DNA of 38,985 bases from GCA-2717185 sp964386465 (GCA_964386465.1 CAYLTU010000013.1:1-38985); one strand, 5' to 3'; counted from the stretch's first letter, positions 19,119 to 27,031 are shown. Program-made: numbers and translations. The notes: generated by a model not told the origin, from the letters alone.

Positions 19119-19149
19119 GATTTACGCCTGATTCCGACCGGGAGACCGA

Positions 19150-20316
19150 ATGATGACGGATATCGAAGTCACGAGGACCGATTTTGGCGCGGATCTGTCG
19201 GTGAAAATCCGCGAAATCGAGACGATACCGCTCCACCTGCCGTTCGGCTCGCCCTTCCAGATCGCCGCCGCGAAGCGCGACTTCCTCGAACTGCTGATCG
19301 TCCGGGTGCATACCGATCAGGGTGTCTACGGCATCGGCGAAACGCAGGCGTGGCGGCGGCAGGGCAGCGCCGAATTGCTGCCCAACCTGATGCATTCGAT
19401 CCACGATCAGTTCGCGCCGCTGCTGATCGGACGGTCGCCGTTCCAGATCAACGCGATCATGCACGATTTGAACCAAACACTTTACGGTTCGCTCTATGCG
19501 CAGGCCGCGATTGGCGATGCGCTATACGATCTGGTCGGAAAGTTCCTCAATGTCCCGATCCACGCGCTGCTCGGCGGGAAGTGCCGCGACACGGTCCGGG
19601 TCGGCGCCGTCCTGTCGATGAAACCGACGGTCGAAGAGCTGGTCGAGGCCGCGCAAGGCTTTTTCGATCGCGGCTTCCGCCATCTGGGGCTCAAGATCGG
19701 CATCGATCCCGTGGCGGACCTGCGTAACGCCAAGGCGCTGCGCGACCGGTTCGGGGACGATATCGTGCTGCGGGTCGACGCCAATGCGAGTATGAACTTC
19801 GACGCGGCACAGACTTTGCTGCGTAAGCTGCAGCCCTACGACATCGATGCGGCCGAACAGCCGGTGGCGATCTGGGACGTCGACGGGCTGGCCGCGCTCG
19901 CCCGGGCCGTCGATATGCCGATCATGGCCGACGAGTCGGTATCCACCGACCACAGCCTGCTGGATGTCATCAAGAAGCGCGCCGCGACGGTGGTTCAGAC
20001 CAAGACGGCGAAGAATGGCGGCATACACTATATCCGCAAGCTCTGGGCGCTGGCGCAGGCGTCGGGGATGCGCATCTATCCCGGCAATCACCCGAGCACG
20101 AGCGTCGCGACCTCGGCCGTGGCGCAGATGTGCGCGTCGTCGCCGGAGCCGGTGATGGAGGGTGTCTTTGCCGTCGGGGTCAGCGGCGCGCTGGCGGACG
20201 ATATCGCCGAGAACCCGATCCGCCCGGTCGATGGCGAAATACCGGTTCCGGACGGGCCCGGGCTCGGCATCACCCTGGACGAGGACAAGCTCGCAAAGTA
20301 CCGCGTTGAGATTTAG
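19150..20316 (+). CDS. Mandelate racemase / muconate lactonizing-type enzyme (enolase superfamily)
   Basis: 388-residue enzyme with an N-terminal capping domain (about 18-145) and a TIM-barrel domain. Metal ligands are Asp210 (RVDAN), Glu236 (AAEQP) and Asp261 (MADES), and a lysine on the sixth strand is Lys285 (VVQTKTAKNGG). In the second-strand KxK motif only the second lysine is kept (GLKIG, Lys182), with Gly180 in place of the first. The fold and metal site are certain but the substrate is not; cycloisomerase, dehydratase, epimerase or racemase activity is possible. It lies 31 nt after mutY, with GGGAGA before the ATG; a second ATG follows at once. Confidence 0.85.
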   Translation: MMTDIEVTRTDFGADLSVKIREIETIPLHLPFGSPFQIAAAKRDFLELLIVRVHTDQGVYGIGETQAWRRQGSAELLPNLMHSIHDQFAPLLIGRSPFQINAIMHDLNQTLYGSLYAQAAIGDALYDLVGKFLNVPIHALLGGKCRDTVRVGAVLSMKPTVEELVEAAQGFFDRGFRHLGLKIGIDPVADLRNAKALRDRFGDDIVLRVDANASMNFDAAQTLLRKLQPYDIDAAEQPVAIWDVDGLAALARAVDMPIMADESVSTDHSLLDVIKKRAATVVQTKTAKNGGIHYIRKLWALAQASGMRIYPGNHPSTSVATSAVAQMCASSPEPVMEGVFAVGVSGALADDIAENPIRPVDGEIPVPDGPGLGITLDEDKLAKYRVEI

Positions 20317-20322
20317 TTCGAG

Positions 20323-21420
20323 TTAGTGCAGTTCGGCGCGGAGTTTCTGGCGCAAGATATCGATCGGCTTCGCTTTGCCTTCCACGTCCAGGCACCAGTA
20401 GGTCCAGCCGTTGCAGCTCGGCGCGCCCTGTACCGCCGCGCCGACCTGATGGATCGAGCCGCGATGGTCCGCGGAAATGACGGAGCCGTCGGCTCGGACT
20501 TTGGCGGTATGGCGACGGCACGGGCTCGTCAATACGTCGCCGGCGGACAGCAGGCCGCGTTCCACGAGCCAGCCGAAAGGAATGCGCGGCTGACGCCGCT
20601 TGGACGGGGTTTCGAGCAGGCTGGTATCGACCTCGGTACGGATCTTCGAAATGCGCTTTTCCGCGATCTCGGCATATTCGCTTTCGCGCTCGATGCCGAC
20701 GAAATTCCGCCCTAGGCGCTTGGCGACCGCGCCGGTCGTTCCCGTGCCGAAGAAGGGGTCGAGGATGACGTCGCCGGGACTGCTCGCCGCAAGGATAACC
20801 CGGTGCAGCATCGCTTCCGGCTTCTGGGTCGGGTGCGCCTTGTCGCCCCGTTCGTTCTTCAGCCGTTCGTGGCCGGTGCAGAGCGGCATGATCCAGTCGC
20901 TGCGCATCTGCAGGTCTTCGTTCAGCGCCTTCATGGCTTCGTAATTGAAGGTGTACCGCGCTTCCTTCGATTTGGCACACCAGATCAGGGTCTCGTGCGC
21001 GTTGGTGAAGCGTTTGCCGCGGAAGTTCGGCATTGGGTTGGTCTTGACCCAGACGATATCGTTGAGGATCCAGTAGGACAGGTCCTGAAGCGCCGCGCCG
21101 ACGCGATAGATGTTGTGATAGCTCCCTATGACCCAGAGGGTCCCGTTCGGTTTCAGCACCCGGCGCGCGGCGGTAAGCCACGCCTGGGTAAACCGATCGT
21201 AAGCCGCGAAGCTGTCGAACCTGTCCCACTGTTCCTCGACGCCGTCGACCCGCGAATTATTCGGCCGGTGTAATTCACCGGGCAATTGTAAGTTATACGG
21301 CGGGTCGGCAAAGACTACGTCGACGGATTCCGCCGGAAGACTTTCCATTATTTCGATGGAGTCGCCCAATAGAATCCGATTTACAGGAAAATCTTGTAAC
21401 GATTTTTTGTTTTTCTTCAT
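20323..21420 (-). CDS. ccrM: Cell-cycle DNA adenine methyltransferase CcrM (GANTC)
   Basis: Methylates adenine in GANTC and, in Alphaproteobacteria, links gene expression to passage of the replication fork. The 365 residues match CcrM throughout: DPPYNLQL (motif IV, residues 39-46), RPNNSRVDGVEEQWDRF, WVIGSYHNIYRVG, NPMPNFRGKRFTNAHETLIW and the SAM site DPFFGTGTTG. The C-terminal CcrM-specific domain contains GSIHQVGAAVQGAPSCNGWTYW. Its own promoter carries two GANTC sites (see 21427-21455). Its 3' end is 6 nt from that of the convergent enolase-superfamily gene. No restriction enzyme partner is present, consistent with a solitary regulator. Confidence 0.97.
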   Translation of the reverse strand: MKKNKKSLQDFPVNRILLGDSIEIMESLPAESVDVVFADPPYNLQLPGELHRPNNSRVDGVEEQWDRFDSFAAYDRFTQAWLTAARRVLKPNGTLWVIGSYHNIYRVGAALQDLSYWILNDIVWVKTNPMPNFRGKRFTNAHETLIWCAKSKEARYTFNYEAMKALNEDLQMRSDWIMPLCTGHERLKNERGDKAHPTQKPEAMLHRVILAASSPGDVILDPFFGTGTTGAVAKRLGRNFVGIERESEYAEIAEKRISKIRTEVDTSLLETPSKRRQPRIPFGWLVERGLLSAGDVLTSPCRRHTAKVRADGSVISADHRGSIHQVGAAVQGAPSCNGWTYWCLDVEGKAKPIDILRQKLRAELH

Positions 21421-21426
21421 GCGCGG

Positions 21427-21455
21427 ATCATGATTCAGCCGATTCCGTGCGTCAA
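21427..21455 (-). promoter_or_regulatory. Candidate ccrM promoter with two GANTC methylation sites
   Basis: On the minus strand TTGACG (21450-21455) and CATGAT (21427-21432) are 17 bp apart. GAATC occurs at 21441-21445, inside the spacer, and at 21432-21436, touching the -10. The -10 ends 6 bp before the ATG at 21420 and there is no Shine-Dalgarno, so the transcript is predicted to be leaderless. GANTC sites within promoters are the pattern of GcrA/CcrM-controlled genes. Confidence 0.6.
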
Positions 21456-21498
21456 TACTGAAAATCGTTAAATAAATTAACTACAAGATGTAGTGGTT

Positions 21499-22101
21499 TT
21501 ACTTCAGCTGAGCCGCTATAGGTTTGAAACTGCGGCGATGGTGGATCGTCACGCCAAATCGCGCCAGGCCTTCTTGATGGGCTTTCGTGCCGTAACCGGC
21601 GTTCCGCTCCCAGCCGTATCCGGGATGTTCCAAGGCCAAGGATGCCATCATCCGGTCCCGCGTGACCTTGGCGACGATGGAGGCGGCGGCGATAGAAAGC
21701 GAAAGCCCGTCGCCGCGGACGACCGTCTGAACGGGACAGGGCAGGTCGGGCGCCCGGTTGCCGTCGACCAGCGCGTGATCCGGACGGATGGGCAGATCGG
21801 ATACGGCTCGGCACATCGCCAGCATCGTCGCCGCCAGAATGTTGTGCGTGTCGATTTCTTCCACACTGGCGATGCCGACGCCCAAATGGGCGCCCGCCTT
21901 CAAGGCGTCGAACAGGCTGATACGAATTTTGGGCGAAAGTTTCTTGGAATCGTCGAGCCGGTTCGCCACGTCTTTAGGCAGCGTATCCGGGTCGAGGATT
22001 GCCGCCGCGGCGACGACCGGTCCCGCCCACGGTCCGCGGCCGGCCTCGTCGATCCCGGCGACGATCCCGCCGGCGCATCGTTCCAGCGCGAAATCAGGCA
22101 T
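21499..22101 (-). CDS. rnhB: Ribonuclease HII
   Basis: Removes single ribonucleotides and RNA primers from DNA. The 200-residue protein has the catalytic GIDEAGRGPWAGPVV (Asp18, Glu19), the LVDGNRAPD aspartate, and the C-terminal HPGYGWERNAGYGT segment of type-2 RNases H. The frame is open for 36 arginine-rich codons upstream, which are the shadow of the antiporter gene. The ATG at 22101 gives the normal length and overlaps the end of the antiporter gene by 8 nt. With rnhA at 3.2 kb, the window holds both RNases H. Confidence 0.96.
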   Translation of the reverse strand: MPDFALERCAGGIVAGIDEAGRGPWAGPVVAAAAILDPDTLPKDVANRLDDSKKLSPKIRISLFDALKAGAHLGVGIASVEEIDTHNILAATMLAMCRAVSDLPIRPDHALVDGNRAPDLPCPVQTVVRGDGLSLSIAAASIVAKVTRDRMMASLALEHPGYGWERNAGYGTKAHQEGLARFGVTIHHRRSFKPIAAQLK

Positions 22102-23500
22102 CGCGCGCGTCCGGCTTCGAGTCCGGTTCCACGTCCGGCGGCGGCAGGGGCGGCAGGACTTCCTGTTGCGGCAGCGGCGCTGGGGTCCGTCTCCGCCGGC
22201 GAATTGCAATCCGTTCGAAGATCGTCTGTACTTTCTCGATCCCGGCGATAGCCAGCACGGCGAGCGCGACGGAGGCGCGACGGGTGAGGCGCCATTCGCG
22301 GAAATAGACCAAGCGCAGCAGCGCGCCCAGCGTAGCGGGATGCTGGGCGGCCCGGTGTTGCACGCGGCGGGCGTTGTTGAGCCAGAGCGGGCTCGTCATG
22401 AGCGAGACGACCGTTACCGCGACGATCAGCCGGTGAATATCGGCGTCGATGACCTGACGGTCGATCGCGGCCGCGCCGAGAACGAAGGAGAACTCGCCGA
22501 TCTGCGCCAATATGAGACTCGACAGGAAGGCGCGCCGCCAGGGTTCGCCCATGAAGCGCAGCACGCCGGTGTTGAGCGCCGTCTTGAACACCGCGATGAA
22601 GAGCCACAGCAGCAGCACCAGGCCGATATTCTCCCACAGGAAGTTCAGGTCGATCAGCAGACCGATAGACAGGAAGAACACCATCAGCAGGACGCTCTGG
22701 ATCGGCCTTGCGGTCTCGCCGACGGCATGGCGTTGCGCGCTGCTGCCGATCAGCAATCCTGCGAAGAACGCCCCGAAGGCGGGCGACAAGCCGACGATGC
22801 CCGCGATCGCCGCGAAACCGAAGCACCAGGTCAACGCGGCGACCGGCGTCAAATCGACGCTACCCACGGCGATCGAGACGAGCGGCAGGTTTATGTGCCG
22901 CCGGCGGCTAAGGTAGAGCGTGGCGGCGGCCATCAATCCGATCGACAGGATGATCTTAAAGATCAGGGAGTACTGGAACGCTTCTCCGGCGAGGCTGTCC
23001 ACGACGAGCAGCATGGGTGCGACGGCCAAATCCTGCGCGACCAGGACCCCGACGGTGATGCGCCCGACGCGCGTCCGCAATTCGCCGATATCCTCGAGCA
23101 TGCGGATGGCGACGACCGTGCTGCTGAGCGCCAATACGAAACCGAACAGGACCGCGTGCGAGGCCGGCCAGTCGAAGAATCGGGTAAACGCCAGCAGAAT
23201 TATGACGCTGGCGACGATCTGTAACAGGGCCGCGAACACGGCGATCCGCCAGCTGCGCCGGAAGCTGCGCAGCGACAGTTCCATGCCGACGAAATACAGC
23301 AGCATCAGGACGCCCAGCTCGGCCAGCGTGGCGACTTGTCCACGGTCGCTGATCAGCGCCAAACCCGAGGGGCCAAGCAGCACGCCGGCCAGGATGTAGC
23401 CGACGATGGCCGGTTGGCCGAAATGTCTGAGCAGCGTGCCGCACAAGGTCGCCGCGCCCGCGACAATAGCGATTCCCGTCAGATCAACGCTGCTTTCCAT
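22094..23500 (-). CDS. CPA2-type cation:proton antiporter (KefB-like membrane domain)
   Basis: Inner-membrane monovalent cation/proton antiporter. The 468 residues contain about 12 to 13 membrane helices from residue 5 to about 385, with family motifs GYILAGVLLGPSGL, LYFVGMELSL, ALSSTVVAI and GLSPAFGAFFAGLLIGSS. A late AQIGEFSFVLG is also typical. The cytoplasmic RCK/TrkA-N nucleotide-binding domain of full-length KefB/KefC (about 600 residues) is missing. Instead there is another hydrophobic stretch (ASVALAVLAIAGIEKV) and a basic then proline-rich tail (APLPQQEVLPPLPPPD). The ATG at 23500 is preferred over a TTG at 23509. It overlaps rnhB by 8 nt. Confidence 0.9.
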   Translation of the reverse strand: MESSVDLTGIAIVAGAATLCGTLLRHFGQPAIVGYILAGVLLGPSGLALISDRGQVATLAELGVLMLLYFVGMELSLRSFRRSWRIAVFAALLQIVASVIILLAFTRFFDWPASHAVLFGFVLALSSTVVAIRMLEDIGELRTRVGRITVGVLVAQDLAVAPMLLVVDSLAGEAFQYSLIFKIILSIGLMAAATLYLSRRRHINLPLVSIAVGSVDLTPVAALTWCFGFAAIAGIVGLSPAFGAFFAGLLIGSSAQRHAVGETARPIQSVLLMVFFLSIGLLIDLNFLWENIGLVLLLWLFIAVFKTALNTGVLRFMGEPWRRAFLSSLILAQIGEFSFVLGAAAIDRQVIDADIHRLIVAVTVVSLMTSPLWLNNARRVQHRAAQHPATLGALLRLVYFREWRLTRRASVALAVLAIAGIEKVQTIFERIAIRRRRRTPAPLPQQEVLPPLPPPDVEPDSKPDARDA

Positions 23501-23530
23501 GCCCGACAATCTAACTGATTCGCGGTGCCG

Positions 23531-24610
23531 CTAAAGAAGGTTCAACTGGTCTCCTTTCGCTGGCGGCGGTTTGAACTGGGAGGTATCGAGGGCGGGCGGG
23601 CGCCGGTCCATGCCCAGCTTTCGCCGGGCCAACAGGAAGCGCTTGTGCAACATATCGGCGTAGATACCGGTACCCGTACGCCGCTGGCCCCAGCTCGAAT
23701 CGTAGTCGGCTCCGCCCCTCGTGTCGCGCACCAGCGTTATGACATGGCGCGCGCGGTCCGGATAGTGCGCTTCGAGCCATTCGACGAACAGGTCGCGGAT
23801 CTCGAGTGGCAGCCGCAGCAAAGTGTAATCGGCGTACCGCGCACCGGCCACCCGAGCGGTGGCGAGGATCGATTCGAGTTCCGAATCATTCAGGGCCGGG
23901 ATCATCGGCGCGGCGAGGACGCAGGTCGGGATGCCCGCGTCGCTCAGCGTCCGGATCGCGGCCAGCCGCTTGGCCGGTGTCGGCGCGCGCGGTTCCAGTT
24001 GCCGCGCCAGCACCCGGTCGAGCGTCGTCACCGAAACCGAAACGGTCGCCATACCCGCTTCCGCCATGGGTGCGATGATGTCGATATCGCGCGTGACCAG
24101 CGGTGATTTCGTGACGATGGCGAAGGGATGGCGGAACGCGGTGAGCACTTCGATGACGCGGCGGGTCAGACGCAGATCCCGTTCGATCGGCTGGTAGGGG
24201 TAGGTATTGGCGCCCAGCGCGACGAACGCGGGCCGATAGTTCGGTTTGCGCAGCTCTTCGGCCAACCGTTCCGGGGCGTCGGGCTTCTGGAACAGGCGCG
24301 TCTCGAAATCGAGTCCCGGCGAAAACCCGTAATAGGCATGGGTCGGCCGCGCAAAACAGTAGATACAGCCATGCTCACAGCCGCGGAAAGGATTGACCGA
24401 CCGGTCGAAGGGCACGTCCGGAGAGTCGTTATAGGCGATGGCCTTGCGCGCGCTGTCGATGCCGACGGTGGTGCGCAGCGGCGGTGGTTCTTCGTCGTCT
24501 CCCACCCATCCGTCGTCCACGTGGGCTCTTTCCTGCAGCTCGTACCGGCCCGTCCGGTTGCTTGCGGCACCGCGCCCTTTGCGCGCGTGATTGGGCGTTA
24601 GCGTGTCCAT
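23531..24610 (-). CDS. PA0069-family radical SAM protein
   Basis: Radical SAM enzyme of the PA0069 / Rv2578c group, distantly related to spore photoproduct lyase; no proven reaction is known to me. The 359 residues carry the cluster motif C-X3-C-X2-C as GCEHGCIYCFARP (Cys78, Cys82, Cys85), preceded by the family's NPFRGCEHG. YYGFSPGLDFET and RPAFVALGANTYPYQPIE are also family segments. The frame is open far upstream, but the ATG at 24610 gives the usual N-terminus. A LexA-type site lies 18 nt upstream, inside the apparent promoter, which suggests a DNA-damage role (inference). It is divergent from the TIGR04283 gene. Confidence 0.93.
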   Translation of the reverse strand: MDTLTPNHARKGRGAASNRTGRYELQERAHVDDGWVGDDEEPPPLRTTVGIDSARKAIAYNDSPDVPFDRSVNPFRGCEHGCIYCFARPTHAYYGFSPGLDFETRLFQKPDAPERLAEELRKPNYRPAFVALGANTYPYQPIERDLRLTRRVIEVLTAFRHPFAIVTKSPLVTRDIDIIAPMAEAGMATVSVSVTTLDRVLARQLEPRAPTPAKRLAAIRTLSDAGIPTCVLAAPMIPALNDSELESILATARVAGARYADYTLLRLPLEIRDLFVEWLEAHYPDRARHVITLVRDTRGGADYDSSWGQRRTGTGIYADMLHKRFLLARRKLGMDRRPPALDTSQFKPPPAKGDQLNLL

Positions 24611-24627
24611 GGTACGAAAAGGGTATA

Positions 24628-24642
24628 GAACAAAAAGAGAAC
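24628..24642 (-). promoter_or_regulatory. LexA-type SOS box in front of the radical SAM gene
   Basis: On the minus strand the site reads GTTC-TCTTTTT-GTTC, an exact GTTC-N7-GTTC direct repeat, the alphaproteobacterial LexA operator. A -10-like TATACC (24622-24627) follows immediately, and a -35-like CTTGCT lies 16 bp upstream of that -10. The box therefore occupies the promoter spacer, where a repressor would block polymerase. Confidence 0.65.
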
Positions 24643-24698
24643 AAGCAAGTTGTTTTGCCGGTTGCCCGAGTTTGGCGCTTGGGCGATAAGGAATAGGA

Positions 24699-25385
24699 AT
24701 GGCCGAGTTAAGCATCATCATCCCGACTTTGAACGCGAGCGAAGGGCTGCGGCGAAGCCTGCCGCCGCTCGCCGAATTCGATGCCCTGAACCTGGTGCAT
24801 GAAGTGATCTTCGCCGATGGCGGCTCGACCGACGAAACCCTCGATATCGCGAAAGCCGCGGGTGCGGATGTCGTCGATGCGCCGCGAGGCCGGGGAAACC
24901 AGCTTGCGGCAGCGGTCGAAACCGCGACCGGCCGCTGGTTGCTGTTCCTGCACGCGGACACCAGCCTCGATCCACGCTGGCACGAGCCCGTTTGGAGCTT
25001 CATGCACGACCAGGGGAATGACCGCCGCGCGGGTTATTTTCGCTTCAAACTCGACGACAGACGAAAACGCGCGAAGCTGCTGGAGCGTTTGGTCGCGTTG
25101 CGCATCTGGATATTCGGGCTGCCATATGGCGATCAGGCATTGTTGATCTCGCGGGATTTCTACCGGGAACTTGGCGGCTACAAGCCGATGCCTTTGCTGG
25201 AGGATGTCGACATCGTCCGGCGCATCGGCCGCCGCCGTCTCGTCCGGCTGCCGCGCAACGCGGTTACCTCGGCGGAACGGTACCATAGGGACGGTTATCT
25301 GTTGCGCTCGCTGCGCAACTTCCTTTGCCTGTCGCTGTATTTACTGGGCCTTTCGCCGAAATTGATTGTGAAACTCTACGGATGA
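24699..25385 (+). CDS. Glycosyltransferase family 2, TIGR04283 type (arsenosugar-associated)
   Basis: GT-A glycosyltransferase of 228 residues. It starts SIIIPTLNAS, has EVIFADGGSTDET, then RGRGNQL and the metal-binding LFLHADTSLDPRW. GLPYGDQALLISRDFY and PLLEDVDIVRR are further hallmarks of the TIGR04283 group, labelled 'arsenosugar biosynthesis' from co-occurrence. A C-terminal hydrophobic segment (FLCLSLYLLGLSPKLIV) may associate with the membrane. AAGGAA lies before the ATG. It overlaps the next gene by ATGA. No ArsM or ArsS gene is nearby, so the arsenosugar label is not supported by context; some other sugar transfer is possible. Confidence 0.9.
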   Translation: MAELSIIIPTLNASEGLRRSLPPLAEFDALNLVHEVIFADGGSTDETLDIAKAAGADVVDAPRGRGNQLAAAVETATGRWLLFLHADTSLDPRWHEPVWSFMHDQGNDRRAGYFRFKLDDRRKRAKLLERLVALRIWIFGLPYGDQALLISRDFYRELGGYKPMPLLEDVDIVRRIGRRRLVRLPRNAVTSAERYHRDGYLLRSLRNFLCLSLYLLGLSPKLIVKLYG

Positions 25386-25966
25386 GGAATCATCTGGTGA
25401 TATTCGCGAGGGCGCCCCGGCTCGGTCGCGCGAAGCGCCGCCTTGCGGCGGACATCGGGATGGTGGCGGCGGCCCGTTTCCAGAGGCTTGTGCTGGAACA
25501 GACCATTCGCCGCCTCGCACCGGACACAAGATGGGACGCCTGGCTGGCAACGACCGGCGGCCCCACGCGCTGGCCCCGCGGCGTGCGGCGCATGGTGCAG
25601 CCCGCGGGCGATCTGGGCCGGCGGATGGACCGGACGATCCGCGGCTTCGCGCCGGGGCCGGTTGTCATCATCGGCTCCGACATTCCGGACGTCATGCCGG
25701 GGCTTATCGCCGCCGCCTTCGAGGCGCTCGGCAGCCACGATGCGGTATTCGGTCCAGCCGACGACGGCGGCTACTGGCTGGTCGGACTGCGCCGCCGCCC
25801 CGCCCACCCGGAATTGTTCAGTCCGGTACGCTGGTCGACCCGTCACGCGCTCGCCGACACGATCGCCAATCTCGGTACCCGCTTCGATCACGCGTTGCTG
25901 GAAACGCTCATCGATATTGATGACGCGGCTGCATTGCGGCGGTGGTCAGCCGGTCGGTGCGATTGA
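25382..25966 (+). CDS. DUF2064 / TIGR04282 nucleotidyl- or glycosyltransferase-like protein
   Basis: 194-residue protein of the DUF2064 family, usual partner of TIGR04283. It begins MRNHLVIFARAPRLGRAKRRLA, as in GT-A nucleotidyltransferases, and has GDLGRRMDRTI, VVIIGSDIPDVMPGLI (metal-binding Asp) and FGPADDGGYWLVGL. The ATG overlaps the stop of the preceding gene by ATGA, so the two are translationally coupled. The last 21 bases overlap the 3' end of the convergent nitronate monooxygenase gene. The substrate is unknown. Confidence 0.9.
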   Translation: MRNHLVIFARAPRLGRAKRRLAADIGMVAAARFQRLVLEQTIRRLAPDTRWDAWLATTGGPTRWPRGVRRMVQPAGDLGRRMDRTIRGFAPGPVVIIGSDIPDVMPGLIAAAFEALGSHDAVFGPADDGGYWLVGLRRRPAHPELFSPVRWSTRHALADTIANLGTRFDHALLETLIDIDDAAALRRWSAGRCD

Positions 25967-27028
25967 ACTCAGCCGCGCTAGGGCGTCGTCCGCCAATTGC
26001 CGCGTCAATTCGGCGGCTCCCATCTCGCGGCCGAGGGATGCGGCCTGACCGGACCACAGCGACGTGAAATCGGTCGAACCCTGTGCTTCAGCCTTGGCCT
26101 TGAGCAGCGCTAACGCGCCGCCAGCCGTTGGGAAGGCAGACGGTGAATCCGAAATCGGGCCGACTTCTCGCATGACGCGATTCATGATTCCGCGCGCTGG
26201 CCGTCCGGAAAACAAGTTGGTCAGGGCCGTTTGGTCGTCCTTTGTGTTCCGCAGCGCGGCGCGGTGCATGTCGGAAACCAGCGATTCCGGTGTAAACAGG
26301 TAGGCGGTGCCGATCTGCACGCCGGACGCGCCGAGCGCAAACGCCGCCGCGATACCGCGCCCTTCGGCAATTCCGCCGGCGGCGATGACCGGTACCGAGA
26401 CCGCGTCGACGACTTGCGGTACCAGGGCCATGGTGCCCGCCTGCGTGCTCACCAGGTCGGTCAGGAAGATGCCGCGGTGGCCGCCGGCCTCATAGCCCTG
26501 CGCGATGATCGCGTCGCAGCCCCGATCTTCCAGCCAGCGCGCCTCGTCTACCGTCGTCGCCGAGCTGAGAACGGCACAGCCGGCCGCTTTGACCCGGTCA
26601 AGCAACGCTTTTTCCGGCAGGCCGAAGTGAAAGCTTACGACCTCCGGCCGTACTTCTTCCACGATCGCGCACATGGCGTCGTCGAACGGCGCGCGGTTCA
26701 CCGCCGGCGCGGACGCATTCGGGTCGAGACCGAGTTCGACATAGTACTCGGCCAGCCGAGCTTTCCAGTGGGCATCGCGCGCCGGATTGAGCTCGGGCGG
26801 GGTGTGGCAGAAGAAATTGACGTTGATGGCATTGGCCGTCTGCTGTCGGATCACACCCAGTTCAGCGCGCATCTTGTCGGCATCGAGCATCGCGCAAGGC
26901 AGCGACCCCAGCCCGCCCGCAGCGCTGGCCTGGATGACCATCGCCGAACCATTGGCGCCGGCCATCGGCGCCTGGACAATGGGGATTTCGATGTTGAGCA
27001 GATCGAGAAGTCGGCGGTCCGGCCACAT
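25946..27028 (-). CDS. Nitronate monooxygenase / 2-nitropropane dioxygenase-like flavoprotein
   Basis: FMN enzyme of the NPD/NMO family, which oxidises alkyl nitronates or related compounds. The 360 residues form a TIM barrel starting IEIPIVQAPMAGANGSAMV and LPCAMLDADK. The middle has the catalytic-histidine segment GYEAGGHRG, then VIAAGGIAEGRGIAAAFALGASGVQIGTAYL, the phosphate-binding part of the FMN site. Members are often annotated too specifically; the physiological substrate cannot be told from sequence. Its 3' end overlaps that of the convergent DUF2064 gene by 21 bp. Confidence 0.9.
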   Translation of the reverse strand: MWPDRRLLDLLNIEIPIVQAPMAGANGSAMVIQASAAGGLGSLPCAMLDADKMRAELGVIRQQTANAINVNFFCHTPPELNPARDAHWKARLAEYYVELGLDPNASAPAVNRAPFDDAMCAIVEEVRPEVVSFHFGLPEKALLDRVKAAGCAVLSSATTVDEARWLEDRGCDAIIAQGYEAGGHRGIFLTDLVSTQAGTMALVPQVVDAVSVPVIAAGGIAEGRGIAAAFALGASGVQIGTAYLFTPESLVSDMHRAALRNTKDDQTALTNLFSGRPARGIMNRVMREVGPISDSPSAFPTAGGALALLKAKAEAQGSTDFTSLWSGQAASLGREMGAAELTRQLADDALARLSSIAPTG

Positions 27029-27031
27029 GGT

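Noticed and set aside
20323..21420. ccrM as part of a restriction-modification system
   Set aside because: No restriction endonuclease gene is adjacent, and full-length similarity including the C-terminal domain is to the solitary cell-cycle enzyme.
21788..23224. 478-codon open frame on the plus strand
   Set aside because: It lies antisense to the antiporter and rnhB, and its translation is rich in Arg, Asp and Gln without any family motif; the minus-strand genes have clear homology.
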